64,000 nt of DNA from Prosthecodimorpha hirschii (GCF_001305515.1 NZ_LJYW01000001.1:4696049-4760048); one strand, 5' to 3'. Positions 1 through 9,431 are shown, counted from the stretch's first letter. Program-made: numbers and translations. The notes: generated by a model from the letters alone, not told the origin.

Positions 1-369
<369 letters not shown>

Positions 370-776
370 CCGGCTCTCCGCTTACGCTCCGGCCGGGAAT
401 GCGGCCCTTCGGGGGTGGTGCGCCCGTTCCCCGAACTTTCCGCTCGCTGGTTCTATTCGTTGCGAGAAGTGGGGCCGGCCCCAATCTCCCAGCGTATCCC
501 CGGACAAGGCCCGAAGGGCCGCCGATCCGGGGCCTTATGCGATCGCAGCCGCGTCGAAATCTTGATGAGAACCAATGCCTTGCGGCACGTCGCCCGGAGA
601 GTGGGTCTCGGCTCTGCGCTGCGCTCCGGCCGGGAATGCGGCCCTTCGGGGCGGTGCGCCCGCTGCCCGATCTTTCCGCTCGTTGGTCCGCCGCGTCGGG
701 AGCTGCGGGGTTTGCCCCCAATCTCCCAGCGTATCCCCGGACAAGGCCCGTGAGGGCCGCCGATCCGGGGGCCATG
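370..776 (-). repeat. Left block of mosaic palindromic intergenic repeat (units L0, L1, L2)
   Basis: L0 (370-401) keeps only one hairpin and is cut by the IS110 end. L1 (495-638) is a full unit. L2 (732-773) keeps only the second hairpin. Each unit has hairpin 1 (CATTCCCGGC paired with GCCGGG) and hairpin 2 (CCCCGGAT..GGCCC paired with GGGCC..TCCGGGG), joined by about 80 variable bases. The spacers 402-494 and 639-731 are also homologous, so the period is about 237 bp. Orientation is opposite to the block at 11.3-12.6 kb. Open frames through it are by-products of the palindromes. Bases 777-891 hold nothing recognised. Confidence 0.8.
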
Positions 777-891
777 GGGATCGCGGCTGCGCCGAGTTCA
801 CCTGGGGCGGTTCCGTCATGCGGCTGGCCGCCGGCGGAGGGGGCTCCGTCCGGCGGCGGGGGGCCTGGCGCGGTTCGAGGGGCCGAACCCG

Positions 892-3066
892 CTATTGGAC
901 GATCCGGTTGACGGTCGTCTGGGTGGTGCCGAACAGGTCGCCGTTGTTGGCGAAGCAGGGCTTGCCTTCGGCGGCGAGGCCGTCGGTGCCGGTCACCGGC
1001 AGGGTGCGGGCGAGATCCGGCGCGCGGTAGCCGGTCTTCATGCCCGAGGGATAGTGGTGGCCGTTCATGAACAGGAGCGAGGGGTGGTCGAACGGTCCTT
1101 GCTGGCAGGCGACGCGGTTGTCGGTCAGCGACTTCAGGAATTCGATCAGGTCCGTGCGCTGGGCCGCGGTCAGGCCGAGCGGGCGCATGTCGGGGTCGGC
1201 GTTGGAGCAGGTGTCGTCGAAGCCCGAGGTGTCGCTGGTCGGCCCGCCTTTGCCGGTGCAGGTCGCGCCGGTGCGCCGGTTGCCGCCGCGATTGTAGAAA
1301 TCGATCACCTGGGTCAGATCGGCGAAGCCGCCATTGTGCATGTAGGGCGGCGTCAGCGCGACATTGCGCAGGCTCGGGACCTTGAAGGCGCCGTCGACGG
1401 CCGTGCGCAGCTTGAACGCCTGGGCGGACTCGGGCAGCGCCGAGCAGGGCTGGCCGACCAGGAGGTCCTTGTTGAAGGGGATTTCGAACCGGCACGGATC
1501 GACGCCGGCGAGCTGCGCGCGGTCCGGCACCGGGCCGTGCAGCAGCGCGGTGACCGCCTGCCGGCTGAAGGAGAGCGGATAGCCGTAGGGGTCGAGGCCG
1601 CCGACGCCGATATCGTTGCGGGTCGGCGTGACGCCGATATTGTGGAAGCCGGCATCGACCAGTGCGGCGCCGCCGTCGACCATGCCGATCCGGTCGATCG
1701 GGCTCAGCGGCGCCCCCTTATAGGCCGTCGCGTCCGAGAAGGCCGGGCCGGTATGGCAGCGGCTGCAGCCGCCCTGGCCGTTGAAGACGGCCATGCCGCG
1801 CCGGGCCGCCGCCGACAGGGTTCCCGCGTCGTAGGGGGTCCGGTCGGAGACCAGGAGCAGTTCGTATTCCTGGATCGCCAGCCCCCAGAACAGCGAGAAG
1901 TTCAGTTCGACCTGACGATATCCGGCCGGATCGGCGACGACGCGGCCGTCGAAGGCCAGCTTGTAGGTGCCGCTCGAGGCCCAGTATTTCGGATTGAAGG
2001 CGCGCTGGATCAGGGCCTGATAGGTCGTGTTGAGGCCGGCCTGCTTGGCGCTGCCGACGAGCGGCGCATAGGGCGCGCGCGTCACCGAGAACAGGCTGTC
2101 CTTCGGATGCACCGTCTGGATCGACAGCGGGCGCAACGCCAGGAGCTTGCGGCCGATATCCGCGAAGGTCCGGCCGGCGCAGGACATCTCGAAGAAGGAC
2201 AGCGGCGGCGCCACGGCCTGCGAGGCCAGGCTGGCATTGGCGATCGAGACCTTCTGCAGCGCGAGTTCGCCCGGCGTCTGGCCGACGACGATGCCGACCG
2301 TCGGCTGCGTGTTGCTGCGCTCGCCGAGATGGTCGACGCCGTTGAAGACGTTGTTGGCGCGGCCGTCCCAGAACTGGCGGGCATTGAAGGCCGCGTTGAT
2401 CACCGACGGCGTGTTGCGCAGCTGGACGTGGCGATGCACCACGCGCACGCCGCCGACCGCGGCGTGGAAGGGATCGGCCGTGTTCAGGGTCTGGGTGCAG
2501 GTCTCGGTCAGCGCGCCGAGCGCGCCCGACCAGGCCGAAACGCCGTAGGTGTTGACCATCGGGGCGGTCGACTTGAAGGTCCCGCCATAGGAGCCCTGCG
2601 AACTGAACACGTCGTTGGTCGTGAACAGAACCGCGGAATTGCGGTCGGCGGGGTTCGACAGGACATGGAACGGGAAGTCCGCCGCCACCGCGGTGGCGTT
2701 CGGCCCGAAAGCGGCCTTGGCGTTGGAGCGGCGCGGGCCGAAGGTGTCGGCCGCGAAGCGGCGCAGCGTATCGAATTCGCCGCCGGGATTGACCTGATTG
2801 ATCGCCCGGATGTCGGCGCCGGCGGCGAAATGGCAGCTCGCGCAGGCATTGCCGTCCGAGCCGACCTTGTTGTCCCAGAACAGCGCCTTGCCCAACTGGG
2901 CGGCCGCCGTCCGGTCGACGATGATGTCGCCGGTATCCGGCACGATCGGCCCGTTGGCGGCGGTCAGCGGCTGGATGGGCGCCGCCGTCAGGGCCCGCAC
3001 GACGCCCGGCATCAGCACCGTCGCAACGACGAGTCCGGTCGCCATCTTCACAGTCAAGATCTTCAT
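892..3066 (-). CDS. Di-heme cytochrome c peroxidase / MauG-family protein, large form
   Basis: This is a predicted periplasmic di-heme c-type cytochrome of about 724 residues. The start at 3066 is chosen because GGGGAAG lies just upstream and the protein then opens with a Lys-containing, hydrophobic signal peptide. Heme motifs are C-A-S-C-H (about residues 75-79) and C-S-R-C-H (about 434-438), followed by the family signature P-x-Y-M-H-N-G-G-F near the C-terminus. Classical bacterial peroxidases and MauG are about 330-400 residues, so this one carries a long insertion between the hemes and an extended C-terminus. It may be a peroxidase or a MauG-like oxidase; the sequence does not decide. It stands alone in its transcription unit. 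Confidence 0.85.
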   Translation of the reverse strand: MKILTVKMATGLVVATVLMPGVVRALTAAPIQPLTAANGPIVPDTGDIIVDRTAAAQLGKALFWDNKVGSDGNACASCHFAAGADIRAINQVNPGGEFDTLRRFAADTFGPRRSNAKAAFGPNATAVAADFPFHVLSNPADRNSAVLFTTNDVFSSQGSYGGTFKSTAPMVNTYGVSAWSGALGALTETCTQTLNTADPFHAAVGGVRVVHRHVQLRNTPSVINAAFNARQFWDGRANNVFNGVDHLGERSNTQPTVGIVVGQTPGELALQKVSIANASLASQAVAPPLSFFEMSCAGRTFADIGRKLLALRPLSIQTVHPKDSLFSVTRAPYAPLVGSAKQAGLNTTYQALIQRAFNPKYWASSGTYKLAFDGRVVADPAGYRQVELNFSLFWGLAIQEYELLLVSDRTPYDAGTLSAAARRGMAVFNGQGGCSRCHTGPAFSDATAYKGAPLSPIDRIGMVDGGAALVDAGFHNIGVTPTRNDIGVGGLDPYGYPLSFSRQAVTALLHGPVPDRAQLAGVDPCRFEIPFNKDLLVGQPCSALPESAQAFKLRTAVDGAFKVPSLRNVALTPPYMHNGGFADLTQVIDFYNRGGNRRTGATCTGKGGPTSDTSGFDDTCSNADPDMRPLGLTAAQRTDLIEFLKSLTDNRVACQQGPFDHPSLLFMNGHHYPSGMKTGYRAPDLARTLPVTGTDGLAAEGKPCFANNGDLFGTTQTTVNRIVQ

Positions 3067-3460
3067 GAAACGCTTCCCCAATGTCGTCGGCGGGAACACC
3101 ACAACCTTGCACGGGGATGATCTGTATCGCGCAGATCGAATAATTTAACTGAGTTTTAATGAAATATTAGTCACTGGTTAACCTCTATGGTTACCTGCAT
3201 GGGTTGGCTGGCATCGGCCTGTTCGGGCGTGGCCGGCCGCACTTGCAGGACGAGGGGCGGACGGATGGGCGCGGGATGCTTCGGCGCCCGATCCCGATCG
3301 TCCGCGCGGCAGGTGCTTGACGAAGCCGGTCCGGCGCGGCCCTGTGCGGGGGCGGCGGCGCCGATCCGGCGCGCCGACTGCCGGACCATGTCGGCGGCTC
3401 CTGCCTCCGCGCCGGTCTCGCCATGCCGGTCACGTCGCCTCGCCTTCGCCAGGAGAACCC
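3067..3460. other. Divergent intergenic region
   Basis: This region separates the di-heme protein from the Nudix regulator. Bases 3140-3195 are markedly AT-rich for this genome and contain TGGTTA twice (near 3175 and 3194). It probably holds both promoters, but I cannot assign clear -35/-10 pairs. Short open frames here have no recognisable product. Confidence 0.4.
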
Positions 3461-4147
3461 ATGCCGCATACCGCCGCCGTGGAGACCGAGGGCCGGCCGA
3501 TCGTGACGGTGGACGTGGCGCTGTTCACGCTCCTGCCGGAGGAGGGCCTCGCCATCGTCCTCGGCACGCGCGACCGGGACCCCTTCGCGGGCCGGCCCGC
3601 GCTGTTCGGCGGCTTTCTCCGGCCCGGCTCGGACGGCAGCGCGACCGACGCGGCCCATCGCCTCCTGGCCGAGAAGGCGGGGCTGGCGGATGTCTTCGTC
3701 GAACAACTGATGACGTTTTCCGGGCCCGATCGCGACCCGCGCGGCTGGTCGGTCTCGATCGCCTATTACGCGCTGGTGCCCTTCGGGCGCCTCGCCGAGG
3801 CCCGGCCGGGCCTGGCGGTCTGGCCGGTCGGCCGGATGCCGCCGCTGGCGTTCGATCACGATCGGATCGCCGCGGCGGCGCTCGCCCGGCTCGGCGGGAA
3901 GGCGTCCTACTCGACCCTGCCGGCCTTCCTCCTGCCGAAGACCTTCACGCTGCCGGAGCTGAAGGCGGTCTACGAGGCGGTGCTCGGCACGGCGCTCAAC
4001 GACAGCGCCTTCCGCCGCAAGGTGATGGAGATGCGCATCCTGGAGGAGGTGCCGGAGAAACGCGGCGCCACCGCCGGCGTCCGTCGCCCGGCCCAGCTCT
4101 GGCGGCTGGCGGCCGACCGGCTGGTCGAGTTCGACCGGACGGTGTGA
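3461..4147 (+). CDS. NrtR-like Nudix-domain transcriptional regulator
   Basis: The protein has 228 residues. The start is set by AGGAGA at 3451-3456. Residues about 10-140 form a Nudix fold and residues about 150-225 a winged-helix segment (G-K-A-S-Y-S-T-L-P through R-R-P-A-Q-L-W-R-L), the arrangement of NrtR-type regulators, which control NAD metabolism or, in relatives, sugar use. The Nudix box is degraded: the consensus R-E-x-x-x-E-E-x-G reads R-L-L-A-E-K-A-G, so hydrolysis is unlikely and a ligand-sensing role is inferred. The effector may be ADP-ribose or a related nucleotide. No NAD gene lies next to it. A tandem repeat starts over its last codons. Confidence 0.75.
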   Translation: MPHTAAVETEGRPIVTVDVALFTLLPEEGLAIVLGTRDRDPFAGRPALFGGFLRPGSDGSATDAAHRLLAEKAGLADVFVEQLMTFSGPDRDPRGWSVSIAYYALVPFGRLAEARPGLAVWPVGRMPPLAFDHDRIAAAALARLGGKASYSTLPAFLLPKTFTLPELKAVYEAVLGTALNDSAFRRKVMEMRILEEVPEKRGATAGVRRPAQLWRLAADRLVEFDRTV

Positions 4148-4288
4148 TCCGTCCGGCCGGGCCGTATCGACCCGTCCGGTGTGATCCGTCCAGCCGAACC
4201 GTATCGATCCGTTCGGTGTGATCGGTCCGGCCGAACCGTATCGACTCGTCCCGTGTGATCGGTCCGGCCGAACCGTATCGATCCGTCC
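4141..4288. repeat. Four tandem copies of a 37-bp unit
   Basis: Units lie at 4141-4177, 4178-4214, 4215-4251 and 4252-4288, each opening with (g/c)gtgtgatc and containing cggtccggccgaaccg or a close variant. That core is a near-palindrome centred on CGGCCG. The array fills the gap between the stop of the Nudix regulator (overlapping its last codons) and the stop of the convergent aminotransferase at 4291. It could act as a bidirectional terminator or be a neutral expansion. Confidence 0.85.
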
Positions 4289-4290
4289 GG

Positions 4291-5472
4291 TCAGGCCGCG
4301 TTGCGGCGTTCCAGGAAGGCGCGGATGCGGTCGAGCGCCTTCAGGATATTCTCGGTCGAGTTGGCGTAGGAGAGCCGGATATAGCCCTCGCCGTAGACGC
4401 CGAAATCCGGACCGCCGATGGTGGCGACGCCGGCATCCTCCAGGAGCGCGGAGGCCAGCGGCTTGGCCTTCCAACCGGTCTTGGAGATGTTCGGGAAGGC
4501 GTAGAAGGCGCCTTTCGGGGTGGCGCAGGTCACGTCCGGCAGCCCGTTGAGCCCCTCGACGACGACCTTCCGGCGACGGTCGAACTCGGCGACCATGTCG
4601 GCGACGCAGTCCTGCGGGCCGGTCAGCGCGGCGATGCCGGCGAACTGGGCCGGGGCATTGACGCACGAATAGGAATTCACGGCCAGCTTGCGGGCCATCT
4701 CGTAGAGCCGGTCCGGCCAGATCGAGAAGCCCATGCGCCAGCCGGTCATGGCATAGGTCTTGGACCAGCCGTCGAGCAGGATCAGGCGGTCGCGGATCTC
4801 CGGATAGGAGAGCAGCGAGACATGCGCCTCGCCGTCATAGACCATCTGGCCGTAGATCTCGTCCGACATGATCGCCACGTCGGGGAAGCGGGCGAGGCCG
4901 GCGACGAGCTTGTCGATCTCGGCCTTCGGGGTGACGCCGCCGGTCGGGTTGGCGGGCGAATTGACGATGATCAGCCGCGTCGCCGGGGTGATCAGCGCCA
5001 GCGTCTCGTCGGCCGAGAAGGCGAAGCCGTTCTCCTCGCGGATCGGCACCGGCACGGCCTTGGCGCCGGTGAACTCGATCATCGAGCGGTAGATCGGGAA
5101 GCCGGGATCGGGATAGAGGATCTCCGCGCCCGGCTCGCCGAACATCAGGATCGCCATGAACATGGTGACCTTGCCGCCCGGCACGATCGTGATCCGCTCC
5201 GGGCTGACCTCGGCGCCGAGCCGGCGATGGATGTCGGCGGCGACCGCCTCGCGTAAGGGCAGGATGCCGGTCGCGGGCGTATAGCCGTGATGGCCGTCCC
5301 GCAGCGCCTTCACGGCCGCCTCGACGATATGCTCAGGCGTGCGGAAATCCGGCTGCCCGATGCCGAGATTGATGATGTCGCGGCCCGACGCGGCCAGCGC
5401 GGTGGCCCGCGCCAGCACCGCGAAGGCGTTTTCCTCGCCGATCCGGTCGAAACCCGCGATGGTCTTCAGCAT
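4291..5472 (-). CDS. Class I/II pyridoxal-phosphate aminotransferase
   Basis: This 393-residue protein is a fold-type I aminotransferase of the aspartate/alanine group. Visible motifs are G-I-G-Q-P-D-F near residue 38, the N-S-P-A-N-P-T-G cofactor/substrate loop, D-E-I-Y-G, and the lysine motif D-G-W-S-K-T-Y-A-M-T-G-W-R that binds PLP. The start at 5472 follows AGGGGAA by five bases; an upstream in-frame ATG at 5505 has poorer support. It is transcribed alone and converges on the Nudix gene. The amino donor cannot be read from sequence. Confidence 0.88.
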   Translation of the reverse strand: MLKTIAGFDRIGEENAFAVLARATALAASGRDIINLGIGQPDFRTPEHIVEAAVKALRDGHHGYTPATGILPLREAVAADIHRRLGAEVSPERITIVPGGKVTMFMAILMFGEPGAEILYPDPGFPIYRSMIEFTGAKAVPVPIREENGFAFSADETLALITPATRLIIVNSPANPTGGVTPKAEIDKLVAGLARFPDVAIMSDEIYGQMVYDGEAHVSLLSYPEIRDRLILLDGWSKTYAMTGWRMGFSIWPDRLYEMARKLAVNSYSCVNAPAQFAGIAALTGPQDCVADMVAEFDRRRKVVVEGLNGLPDVTCATPKGAFYAFPNISKTGWKAKPLASALLEDAGVATIGGPDFGVYGEGYIRLSYANSTENILKALDRIRAFLERRNAA

Positions 5473-5573
5473 GGACGTTCCCCTGTTCTTGGCCGCGGCC
5501 TTCATAGGGCCTTGCGCCGATCAGGGGAAGGGCAGCAGGGCGGCTGCGACGTGCGGTCCGCCCTGCCGGAATC

Positions 5574-7163
5574 TCAGCCCATCTGCTGCGGATGCAGCTG
5601 GTAGAGCCAGGTCTCGGAAAGCGCGGTCTCGCCGTTCTTCAGGAAGCAGCGGATGTCGACCGGCTCGGGTCCGTCGGCCTGGATGTCGAACTGGACGCGC
5701 CAGTTCTTGTTCCACGACGTGGTCTCGACGAAGACCGCGCTCAGCGTGCCGCGCGAGGGCGTGATCACGGCCTCCGGCTTCACGTCCTTGGGCAGGGTCT
5801 CCAGATTGGTGCCGCCGCCGAACTCGATCACGATGCGCTTGATCTCGGGCGGATTCTTGCGGGTATAGGGGAAGCCGCCGCGGCCGATGCGGGTGGTGAT
5901 GGCACGCGCAAGGCTGGTCGCCGGCTGCGGCTCGTCGGCGTTCCAGTGCAGGCGATAGCGGAAGTCGAGCGCGTCGCCGGCCTTGATCGGCTCCTTCGGT
6001 ACCCACAGACAGACGATGTTGTCGAAATCCTCGTGGTCGGTCGGGATCTCGACCAGCTGGATCGAGCCCGCCCCCCAGGCGCCGATCGGCTCGATCCACA
6101 GCGACGGCCGGCGCTCGTAGTTGAGCCAGCGGTCGAGATAGGCGGAAGCGTCGCGGCTGCGCTGCATCAGCCCGAAGCCGCGCGGATTGTTGTCGACGAA
6201 GGCCGAGGTGGAGACGCGCGGCGGATTGACCAGCGGCCGCCAGATGCGCTCGCCGGCGCCGGTGAACATGGCCAGCCCGTCGGAATCATGCGCCGCCCGG
6301 CGCCATTCCAGCTGGTAGCCCTTGTTGGCCTCGTTGAACCAGAACATCGAGGTCATCGGCGCGATGCCGAGCTTGCCGACCGCCTTGCGCATGAAGAGCG
6401 CATTCTCGACATCGATCACCACGCCCTCGGCGCGGCGCAGCACGAACTTGTAGGCGCCGGCGATCGAGGGGCCGTCGAGGAGCGCGTAGATCACCACCGG
6501 CTGGCGCTCGGCGGTGGCCGGCTGGATGTAGAATTCGGTGAAGTCCGGGAACTCCTCCGGCGTCGGGCTCGCCGTGTCGATGGCGACGCCGCGCGCCGAC
6601 AGGCCATATTCGCCGTTGGCGCCGATGGCGCGGAAATAGGAGGCACCGAGGAAGGCGGCCCAGTCCTGGGTGCGCCAGTCGGCCCGGCTCTTCGCCTCCT
6701 TGATCTGGAAGCCGGCGAAGCCGGAATCCTCCGGCAGCTTCTGCGCCGGGCTGTCCTCCGGCATGTCGAAATATTCCGGCTCGTAGAGCACCTCGCGCGC
6801 CTTGTCGGCGTCGATGGCGTGCATCCGGATCGCCTTCGGGAAGTAGCGACCGATCGGGAAGAAGCTGATCGGGTAGCCGCCGGACTCCACATTGAGCGCG
6901 TAGTCGGTCTTGAAGCGGATCTTGCCGTGCGCGGTGTAGTCGATCTGCTCGACGATCTGCGGGGCGGGGCGGTAGGGCGCCTTGTAGGGCTTGCCGGCCA
7001 TCTCGCGCGCCCGCTTGACCAGGCTGTCCCAGGAGAACGGCTTGGCGGGGCCGAATTTCAGCGGGATGGCCTGGGCGTCGGTCGGGATCAGGCCGAGGCC
7101 GGCGGCGAAGGCCGTGGCGAAGGAGGCCTGCAGCAGGTCACGACGGGAAAGGCGCTTGGTCAT
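5574..7163 (-). CDS. Periplasmic glucan biosynthesis protein (OpgD/OpgG family)
   Basis: The 529-residue product matches the MdoG/OpgG family, which shapes the linear backbone of osmoregulated periplasmic glucans. The N-terminus S-R-R-D-L-L-Q-A-S followed by a hydrophobic stretch and A-Q-A is a twin-arginine signal, as in OpgD rather than the Sec-exported OpgG. The body contains F-R-A-I-G-A-N-G-E-Y-G-L-S-A-R-G and G-S-I-Q-L-V-E-I-P-T, both typical. No glucosyltransferase (opgH) is beside it. Bases 7164-7394 downstream of the MarR gene show nothing further. Confidence 0.9.
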   Translation of the reverse strand: MTKRLSRRDLLQASFATAFAAGLGLIPTDAQAIPLKFGPAKPFSWDSLVKRAREMAGKPYKAPYRPAPQIVEQIDYTAHGKIRFKTDYALNVESGGYPISFFPIGRYFPKAIRMHAIDADKAREVLYEPEYFDMPEDSPAQKLPEDSGFAGFQIKEAKSRADWRTQDWAAFLGASYFRAIGANGEYGLSARGVAIDTASPTPEEFPDFTEFYIQPATAERQPVVIYALLDGPSIAGAYKFVLRRAEGVVIDVENALFMRKAVGKLGIAPMTSMFWFNEANKGYQLEWRRAAHDSDGLAMFTGAGERIWRPLVNPPRVSTSAFVDNNPRGFGLMQRSRDASAYLDRWLNYERRPSLWIEPIGAWGAGSIQLVEIPTDHEDFDNIVCLWVPKEPIKAGDALDFRYRLHWNADEPQPATSLARAITTRIGRGGFPYTRKNPPEIKRIVIEFGGGTNLETLPKDVKPEAVITPSRGTLSAVFVETTSWNKNWRVQFDIQADGPEPVDIRCFLKNGETALSETWLYQLHPQQMG

Positions 7164-7394
7164 CGATGGGGTCCGGAGCGGGAGGGGCGGTCGCAGATCT
7201 TCTAGCGCAAGTTCGGTCGGGACGGAAACGGCCGGCCGACATGGAACCGGTGCCGCACGCGAACGCGAAAGGCCAACGCCGCCGCTCGAAAAACGCTGCG
7301 GCAGCCTCGCCTTGCCGTTCCCGGCGGGACGGCGGTCGGATGCGCCGCAATCGCGGCTGAAACTTGACGCCCGTGCCGAAAAGTCAGCGAACGG

Positions 7395-7937
7395 TCAGCT
7401 TTCGTCGCGAAGATTCTCCGCCATGCGCGCGAGCAGCCGCATCAGGCCCTCCGCCTCGCCGGCGCCGATGCCGGTCAGCGCCAGTTCGGTCTGCGCGCGC
7501 ACCGTCGGCAGGATGCGCACGAAGAGCCGGCTGCCGGCCTCGGTCAGGCCGAGCACGACGCTGCGCCGGTCGGTCGCCCTCGGCGTGCGCGAGACCAATC
7601 CTTCGGCCTCCATCAGCTTCAGCGTATGGGTCAGCGAGGTCCGGTCGACCGAGGTCGTATCGGCGAGCTGCTGCATCGAGCAGCCCGGCTGGTCGTTGAG
7701 CACGGCCATGATCCGCCAGCGCGCATAGTCGACGCCGAACGGCTTCAGCTCCGTGTTCAGGCGCCGGTTCCGGTGCGCCATGATCTGACTGAAATAATAG
7801 AACAGATGGTCGCGCAGCGGGAAGGCGTCGGCGCCCTCGGCCGGCGCGCCGGCGGGGCTCGCCGCCATGTGCGATGCGGCGGCGGGGGGCGGGGCGGGTC
7901 GCCTGGCCTTCGGGTCGGTCGGGGCGCGGTCGGTCAC
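7395..7937 (-). CDS. MarR-family transcriptional regulator
   Basis: The product is a winged-helix regulator of about 180 residues with the family wing motif D-R-R-S-V-V-L-G-L-T-E-A-G and the recognition helix S-V-D-R-T-S-L-T-H-T-L. GTG at 7937 with GGAGC upstream is preferred: a longer frame from 8051 would place the likely promoter at 7998-8026 inside the gene. The first roughly 40 residues are Pro/Ala-rich and probably disordered, so ATG 7869 is also possible. It is divergent from the binding protein-cupin-monooxygenase genes and probably represses them in response to an aromatic compound (inference). Confidence 0.85.
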   Translation of the reverse strand: MTDRAPTDPKARRPAPPPAAASHMAASPAGAPAEGADAFPLRDHLFYYFSQIMAHRNRRLNTELKPFGVDYARWRIMAVLNDQPGCSMQQLADTTSVDRTSLTHTLKLMEAEGLVSRTPRATDRRSVVLGLTEAGSRLFVRILPTVRAQTELALTGIGAGEAEGLMRLLARMAENLRDES

Positions 7938-7997
7938 GGTCGCTCCGGGGCGGGGTCGGGAGGCGCCGATCGTCGGCGACCTCGGGAGAACCCGTAT

Positions 7998-8026
7998 ATT
8001 ATGTTGACTTCCACCTAATTTTCCAA
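7998..8026 (-). promoter_or_regulatory. marR promoter with overlapping MarR-type operator
   Basis: On the minus strand TTGGAA (8026-8021) and CATAAT (8003-7998) are separated by exactly 17 bp. The 20-bp sequence 7999-8018, TTATGTTGA-CT-TCCACCTAA, is an inverted repeat matching at 7 of 9 positions per arm, the size of a MarR site, and it covers the -10 and spacer. Autorepression and control of the divergent genes are inferred. Confidence 0.6.
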
Positions 8027-8125
8027 GCATGCTGTGCGCAGTTTCCCGCATGCGTCCTCCGGTGGCCGAGGGGTACCGGATACGCGGGCATGTCGCCCGC
8101 CGGCGCCGAACCGGAGATCCGTGCC

Positions 8126-9298
8126 ATGTTGAGAGCGTCCGCCGTCCTTCCCGTGCTTGCCGCCGCGCTTCTGGCCGCCGTTCCGGCGAGTGCCCAGGAC
8201 AAGGTCAAGATCGGCGTCGTGGTGACCCTGTCGGGGCCGTCCGCGGTGCTCGGCGCCCAGGCGCGCGACGGCTTCAACCTCGCGGTCAAGACGCTCGGCG
8301 GCAAGCTCGGCGGCCTGGAGGCGGAGGTCATCGTCGCCGACGACGAACTGAAGCCGGACCAGGCGGTGACCAAGGTCAAGGGCCTGATCGACCGCGACAA
8401 TGTCGACTTCGTCGTCGGCCCGATCTTCTCCAACGTGCTGCAGGCGATCCACAAGCCGGTGACGGACTCCGCCCGCGCCATCCTGATCAGCCCGAATGCC
8501 GGCACGTCCAATTTCGCCGGCAAGCAGTGCAATCCGAACTTCTTCGTGACCTCCTACCAGAACGACCAGGTGCACGAGGTCCTCGGCAAGTATGCGCAGG
8601 ACAAAGGCTACAAGTCCGTCGTCCTGATGGCGCCGAACTACCAGGCCGGCAAGGACTCGCTGGCCGGCTTCAAGCGCCACTACAAGGGCCAGGTGCTGGA
8701 CGAGATGTTCACCCCGCTCGGCCAGCTGGATTTCTCCGCCGAGCTGACCAAGATCGCCGCCGCCAAGCCGGAGGCCTTCTTCACCTTCATGCCGGGCGGC
8801 ATGGGCGTCAATCTGGTCCGCCAGTATCGTCAGGCCGGCCTCGCCGCCATCCCGTTCCTGTCGGCCTTCACGACCGACGAATCCACCCTGCCGGCGCAGA
8901 AGGACGATGCGATCGGCTTCCTCGGCGGCGCCAACTGGGCGCCGGACATGAACAATCCGCAGAGCAAGGCCTTCGTCGCCGCCTTCGAGGCCGCCTACGG
9001 CTCGGTGCCCGGCACCTATGCCATGCAGGCCTATGACGCCGCGCTTCTGATCGACAGCGCCATCAAGGGCGCCGGCGGCAAGGTCGGCGACCGGGCCGCG
9101 CTGACCGCGGCCATGAAGAAGGCCGACTTCACCTCGCTGCGCGGCAAGTTCCGCTTCGGCAACAACAACTATCCGATCCAGGACTTCTACCTGGTCAAGG
9201 TCGCCAAGCGCGCCGACGGCAAGTACCAGACCGAGATCGCCGAGAAGGTCTTCGCCGACTATGTCGACGCGCATGCCGGCGATTGCCCGATGAAGTGA
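8126..9298 (+). CDS. ABC transporter substrate-binding protein (branched-chain amino acid/aromatic type)
   Basis: This 390-residue periplasmic binding protein of the Leu/Ile/Val-binding superfamily (Peripla_BP_6) starts at ATG 8126 after GGAG. The signal peptide ends at about A-S-A-Q. The mature start K-I-G-V-V-V-T-L-S-G-P-S-A-V-L-G and the segment Y-A-M-Q-A-Y-D-A-A are typical. No permease or ATPase genes accompany it, so it must use components encoded elsewhere. Next to a cupin and a flavin monooxygenase under a MarR regulator, uptake of an aromatic acid is a reasonable guess. Confidence 0.88.
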   Translation: MLRASAVLPVLAAALLAAVPASAQDKVKIGVVVTLSGPSAVLGAQARDGFNLAVKTLGGKLGGLEAEVIVADDELKPDQAVTKVKGLIDRDNVDFVVGPIFSNVLQAIHKPVTDSARAILISPNAGTSNFAGKQCNPNFFVTSYQNDQVHEVLGKYAQDKGYKSVVLMAPNYQAGKDSLAGFKRHYKGQVLDEMFTPLGQLDFSAELTKIAAAKPEAFFTFMPGGMGVNLVRQYRQAGLAAIPFLSAFTTDESTLPAQKDDAIGFLGGANWAPDMNNPQSKAFVAAFEAAYGSVPGTYAMQAYDAALLIDSAIKGAGGKVGDRAALTAAMKKADFTSLRGKFRFGNNNYPIQDFYLVKVAKRADGKYQTEIAEKVFADYVDAHAGDCPMK

Positions 9299-9431
9299 TC
9301 TCCGCCGGGACGGGGCGGTGGCCATGAGCGGACGGAAAGGCTGCGACCTGAGATCGCTGGCGCATCTGATCCGCCGGGCGGCCGCCCGACTCGGTGCCGG
9401 AAATCGTATTGCGTATGAAAGGAAAGCCCCG

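Noticed and set aside
1353-1655. Small minus-strand frame of 100 codons inside the di-heme gene
   Set aside because: Alternative phase of a well-supported gene; Ser/Arg/Pro-rich shadow.
895-3120. Plus-strand open frame of 741 codons opposite the di-heme protein
   Set aside because: It is the antisense of a gene with clear heme motifs and signal peptide, and the translation has low-complexity Gly/Arg/Val composition.
4141-4288. Short CRISPR-like array
   Set aside because: Units are directly contiguous with no spacers.
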